25,949 nucleotides of DNA. Origin: Planctomycetales bacterium (GTDB lineage: Bacteria > Planctomycetota > Phycisphaerae > SM23-33). Made by a program: the position numbers and the translations under genes. The notes under the pieces were generated by a model. It did not search any database and was not told the DNA's origin. It saw only the letters and a list, made by a program, of their open reading frames with translations. Shown here in pieces: positions 25,101 through 25,949 of the stretch. Location of the stretch: NCBI GenBank assembly GCA_030642005.1, contig DAOWOP010000013.1:1-25949 (forward strand), read 5' to 3'. Each line of letters opens with the position of its first letter. The first letter of the stretch is position 1.

Positions 25101-25826
25101 GAACTGCGCGTACCGGTTCGCGGCACATTGCGATTTGGGGTCCCCGTCTCGCCCGTGAGTGTTCGCCTGGACGCCGCCACAGCCGGAACGCTCTTCCACC
25201 GCTGCATGGAATTGGTGGATTTCGATGACATTGCCTCGGTGCAAACCGAAGCGCTGGTCGGGCGAGCAGCCGCCGAGATGGAACTGGCCGTCCCGACCGA
25301 GCCGCTCGGACGCGAACTGGCCGATATGCTGAAACGGTTGAAAAAAACACCGCTGATGCAACAACTGGCCGGGGCGAAACAGCGTCTGGCTGAACTGTCG
25401 TTTGTCTATCGCATCGGCGCTATTGACATTACAGGCCAGATCGACCTGCTGTATCGGGATGCCGAAGGCCTGTGGCATATAGTGGATTACAAGTCCGACC
25501 GGGTTACGGACGACGAAGTCGAAGCCCATGCCAAGCGATACGAGTTGCAGATGATGATATATCAAGCCGCTGCCGGCAGGGTGCTTGACGAAGGCGTCGT
25601 TGATGCGACGGTTTATTTCCTCCGGGCGGGCGCTCCGTACCGTTTCGCCGCAACGCCGGAAACCATCGCCGCCTCCGAACAGCGTCTTGCAGACTTGACC
25701 GAGCGACTTATATGCTCTCGACGAACCGGACAGTTCCCGCGTATAGGTGATTCGGACACCTCGGACTGCAAATCCTGTCCGTACGCGAGCCTGTGCATAC
25801 GTCAGGAGCCCCGGTCACTTCAGTGA
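22167..25826 (+). CDS. addA: AddA-like UvrD-family helicase-nuclease
   Basis: 1219 residues; the 3'-5' helicase and nuclease subunit paired with AddB. The superfamily 1 motifs run in order: GAGCGKT (28-34), ALTFTDKAAAEMTRRV, ISTIHSFCASLL, LIDECQDTD (Asp386-Glu387), IIGDIKQSIYRFRGA, LDKSFRTH, IMTIHKAKGLEFPVVVIPDL and RRLYVAATRHQDHL. The C-terminal PD-(D/E)XK nuclease has GTLFHRCMEL, ITGQIDLLYRD, VDYKSD (Asp1107, Lys1109) and YELQMMIYQAAA. Cysteines 970, 1201, 1204 and 1210 (CKSCPYASLC) copy the Fe-S staple layout of AddB. The start ATG follows GGAAGGAGG by six bases and overlaps the addB stop by eight bases, so translation is probably coupled. A 20-base piece of the addB palindrome encodes residues 988-993 (LRFGVP). 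Confidence 0.95.
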   Translation: MSELPELTGRQREAAVERAADSLALTSGAGCGKTLVLARRFTELVMQAGAGEEGKNPFDRFVALTFTDKAAAEMTRRVREVLLDILHRSGGEADRRKIADWIIELPAAHISTIHSFCASLLRRHAVAAGIDPGFTVCADELLAGQMRTRSVEEAVLSAIERGDADVLELLGRTEMDGLVGDVKTLLNRRITWGDEDYSDPEETLARWRLVQEQTRRAELARLAEDEKIRDELNYLAAYPCSDPDDKLLAYRKEKLAAIAGILQQPDSVQYDDIASLGSPGRVGGAKAWGGKDQRTAYRQQLKTFVEKFTALADYYQPMGAADADAANCLAVLTKLAHLADDLYTRRKRSAGMLDFDDLIDLTARLLRDNRQVRQAVRDGLGQLLIDECQDTDATQLRMLWGLLTDDGEGDALPSGGKVCIIGDIKQSIYRFRGAQAEVFERLCGRFGSARVLLDKSFRTHRAGVAFVNNLFGRLMAGYEPISSSRRELPAGPSVEILLAGCEPDAGADAAADAQAELVAQRIDEMIQRGEKLIFDRDANDWRPVRPGDVAILFARMTTSLRYEYALQRRALPYYVSAGVGFFGQQEVYDVLNALRVIDNTFDDVALFGLLRSAVFGLDDNVLLHIASAIEPPYFDRLTAPAVLEGLTRPQAEQLRFARELLGRLGRAKDALGPAAIVERLLEQTGYQAVLLSQFHGRRKLGNVLQLLDAARSAQATGKIALADFIRQYDEYITDQSRHEQAAVAGESDDVIRIMTIHKAKGLEFPVVVIPDLNVGRHKIKDRILFNPDWSVTCKPPGDADENDDEDRQSGEEPVSFRLSKEAEKRAIQAEDVRRLYVAATRHQDHLIFVGADRRNKDGRFKESGCYLSALDGVFGIADAIDAGNEQIEYGDGFTARLRRIEPSRPVRRRPKQPPGLRIMSTCADADKVAEALAATGRDGEAAELNLIGPLPASASGGTIAATALADFDHCGMLYRWRHELRVPVRGTLRFGVPVSPVSVRLDAATAGTLFHRCMELVDFDDIASVQTEALVGRAAAEMELAVPTEPLGRELADMLKRLKKTPLMQQLAGAKQRLAELSFVYRIGAIDITGQIDLLYRDAEGLWHIVDYKSDRVTDDEVEAHAKRYELQMMIYQAAAGRVLDEGVVDATVYFLRAGAPYRFAATPETIAASEQRLADLTERLICSRRTGQFPRIGDSDTSDCKSCPYASLCIRQEPRSLQ
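25127..25146 (+). repeat. Half-copy of the addB hairpin element inside addA
   Basis: ATTGCGATTTGGGGTCCCCG here is identical to 21889-21908 in addB and is read in the same frame (LRFGVP). The matching left arm is absent. It lies between the Cys970 block and the GTLFHRCMEL motif of the nuclease domain. Confidence 0.85.
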
Positions 25827-25828
25827 CC
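25813..25828. repeat. Short palindrome spanning the addA stop codon
   Basis: GGTCACT, two bases, then AGTGACC, the exact reverse complement. The second arm contains the TGA stop of addA (25824-25826). There is no T-run after it, so it is not a standard intrinsic terminator. It may be a short palindromic repeat that now supplies the last codons of the gene. Confidence 0.6.
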
Positions 25829-25854
25829 AGGTTCTGAATAGTTACAGCATTCTT

Positions 25855-25949
25855 ATGAGTAAGTTCGACAAATCCCGCCCGATGCCGGTGAAGTACTGGT
25901 CTTTCGCCGGGCTGATGCTGACGTACTGGTGCAATGCGCGGTGCGCTTC
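25855..25949 (+). CDS. Probable radical SAM protein, N-terminus only
   Basis: The first 31 codons of a gene cut off by the window edge. The reading MSKFDKSRPMPVKYWSFAG continues LMLTYWCNARCA, which looks like the start of a radical SAM domain: a beta-strand (LMLTYW) followed by C-x3-C of the CxxxCxxC cluster motif, with the third Cys expected just beyond the window. Such enzymes use a 4Fe-4S cluster to cleave S-adenosylmethionine. The start is uncertain: the ATG at 25855 has no clear ribosome site, and ATG 25882 (MPVKYWSFAG) is an alternative. It begins 28 bases after addA on the same strand. The specific reaction cannot be judged. Confidence 0.7.
   Translation, partial: MSKFDKSRPMPVKYWSFAGLMLTYWCNARCA

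Overview
The window is GC-rich bacterial chromosome carrying about 17 protein genes, with no rRNA, tRNA, CRISPR array or intact insertion sequence that I can see. Gene content fits a planctomycete, most likely class Phycisphaerae or a relative. The clues are secreted proteins whose signal peptides run into Thr/Ala/Pro-rich linkers, a HEAT-like protein ending in a W..WW motif, a DUF2341/PA14/PKD/TPR secreted protein, AddAB rather than RecBCD, and many palindromic intergenic repeats. The taxonomic call is inference; there is no marker rRNA.

Layout. 1-253 is a compound palindromic repeat. 254-3048 (minus) holds a MacB/LolCDE-type ABC transporter (permease, then ATPase) followed by an overlapping DedA/VTT-like membrane protein. 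3286-10818 (plus) holds a secreted protein of unknown function, a dihydroxy-acid dehydratase (ilvD), a GT39-type membrane glycosyltransferase, a tandem pair of membrane-anchored paralogues, a LemA protein and a VOC-fold protein. 10861-14580 (minus) holds the large DUF2341/PA14/PKD/TPR secreted protein and a secreted transglutaminase-like protein. 14708-16117 (plus) holds pgsA and pgpA, which encode consecutive steps of phosphatidylglycerol synthesis. 16085-18724 (minus) is an unusual kinase-like/polytopic membrane protein meeting pgpA tail to tail. 18857-25826 (plus) is an addB-addA pair (ATP-dependent helicase-nuclease for double-strand break processing). The window ends inside a probable radical SAM gene.

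The most striking feature is the number of unrelated palindromic or inverted-repeat families packed into 26 kb. They sit between genes at 1-206, 1692-1832, 3050-3082, 6520-6605, 9650-9765, 10374-10397, 12983-13061 and 15422-15568. Perfect palindromes also lie in frame inside addB (19730-19757 and 21868-21907), and a 20-base piece of the second recurs in the same reading frame in addA. This resembles the protein-coding palindromic elements of Rickettsia, here in a DNA repair enzyme. The second highlight is the 16085-18724 protein: a kinase-like N-lobe and DF(R) segment but no visible catalytic Asp, fused to a large membrane domain. The third is that both AddA and AddB nuclease domains appear to carry the four-cysteine iron-sulfur staple.
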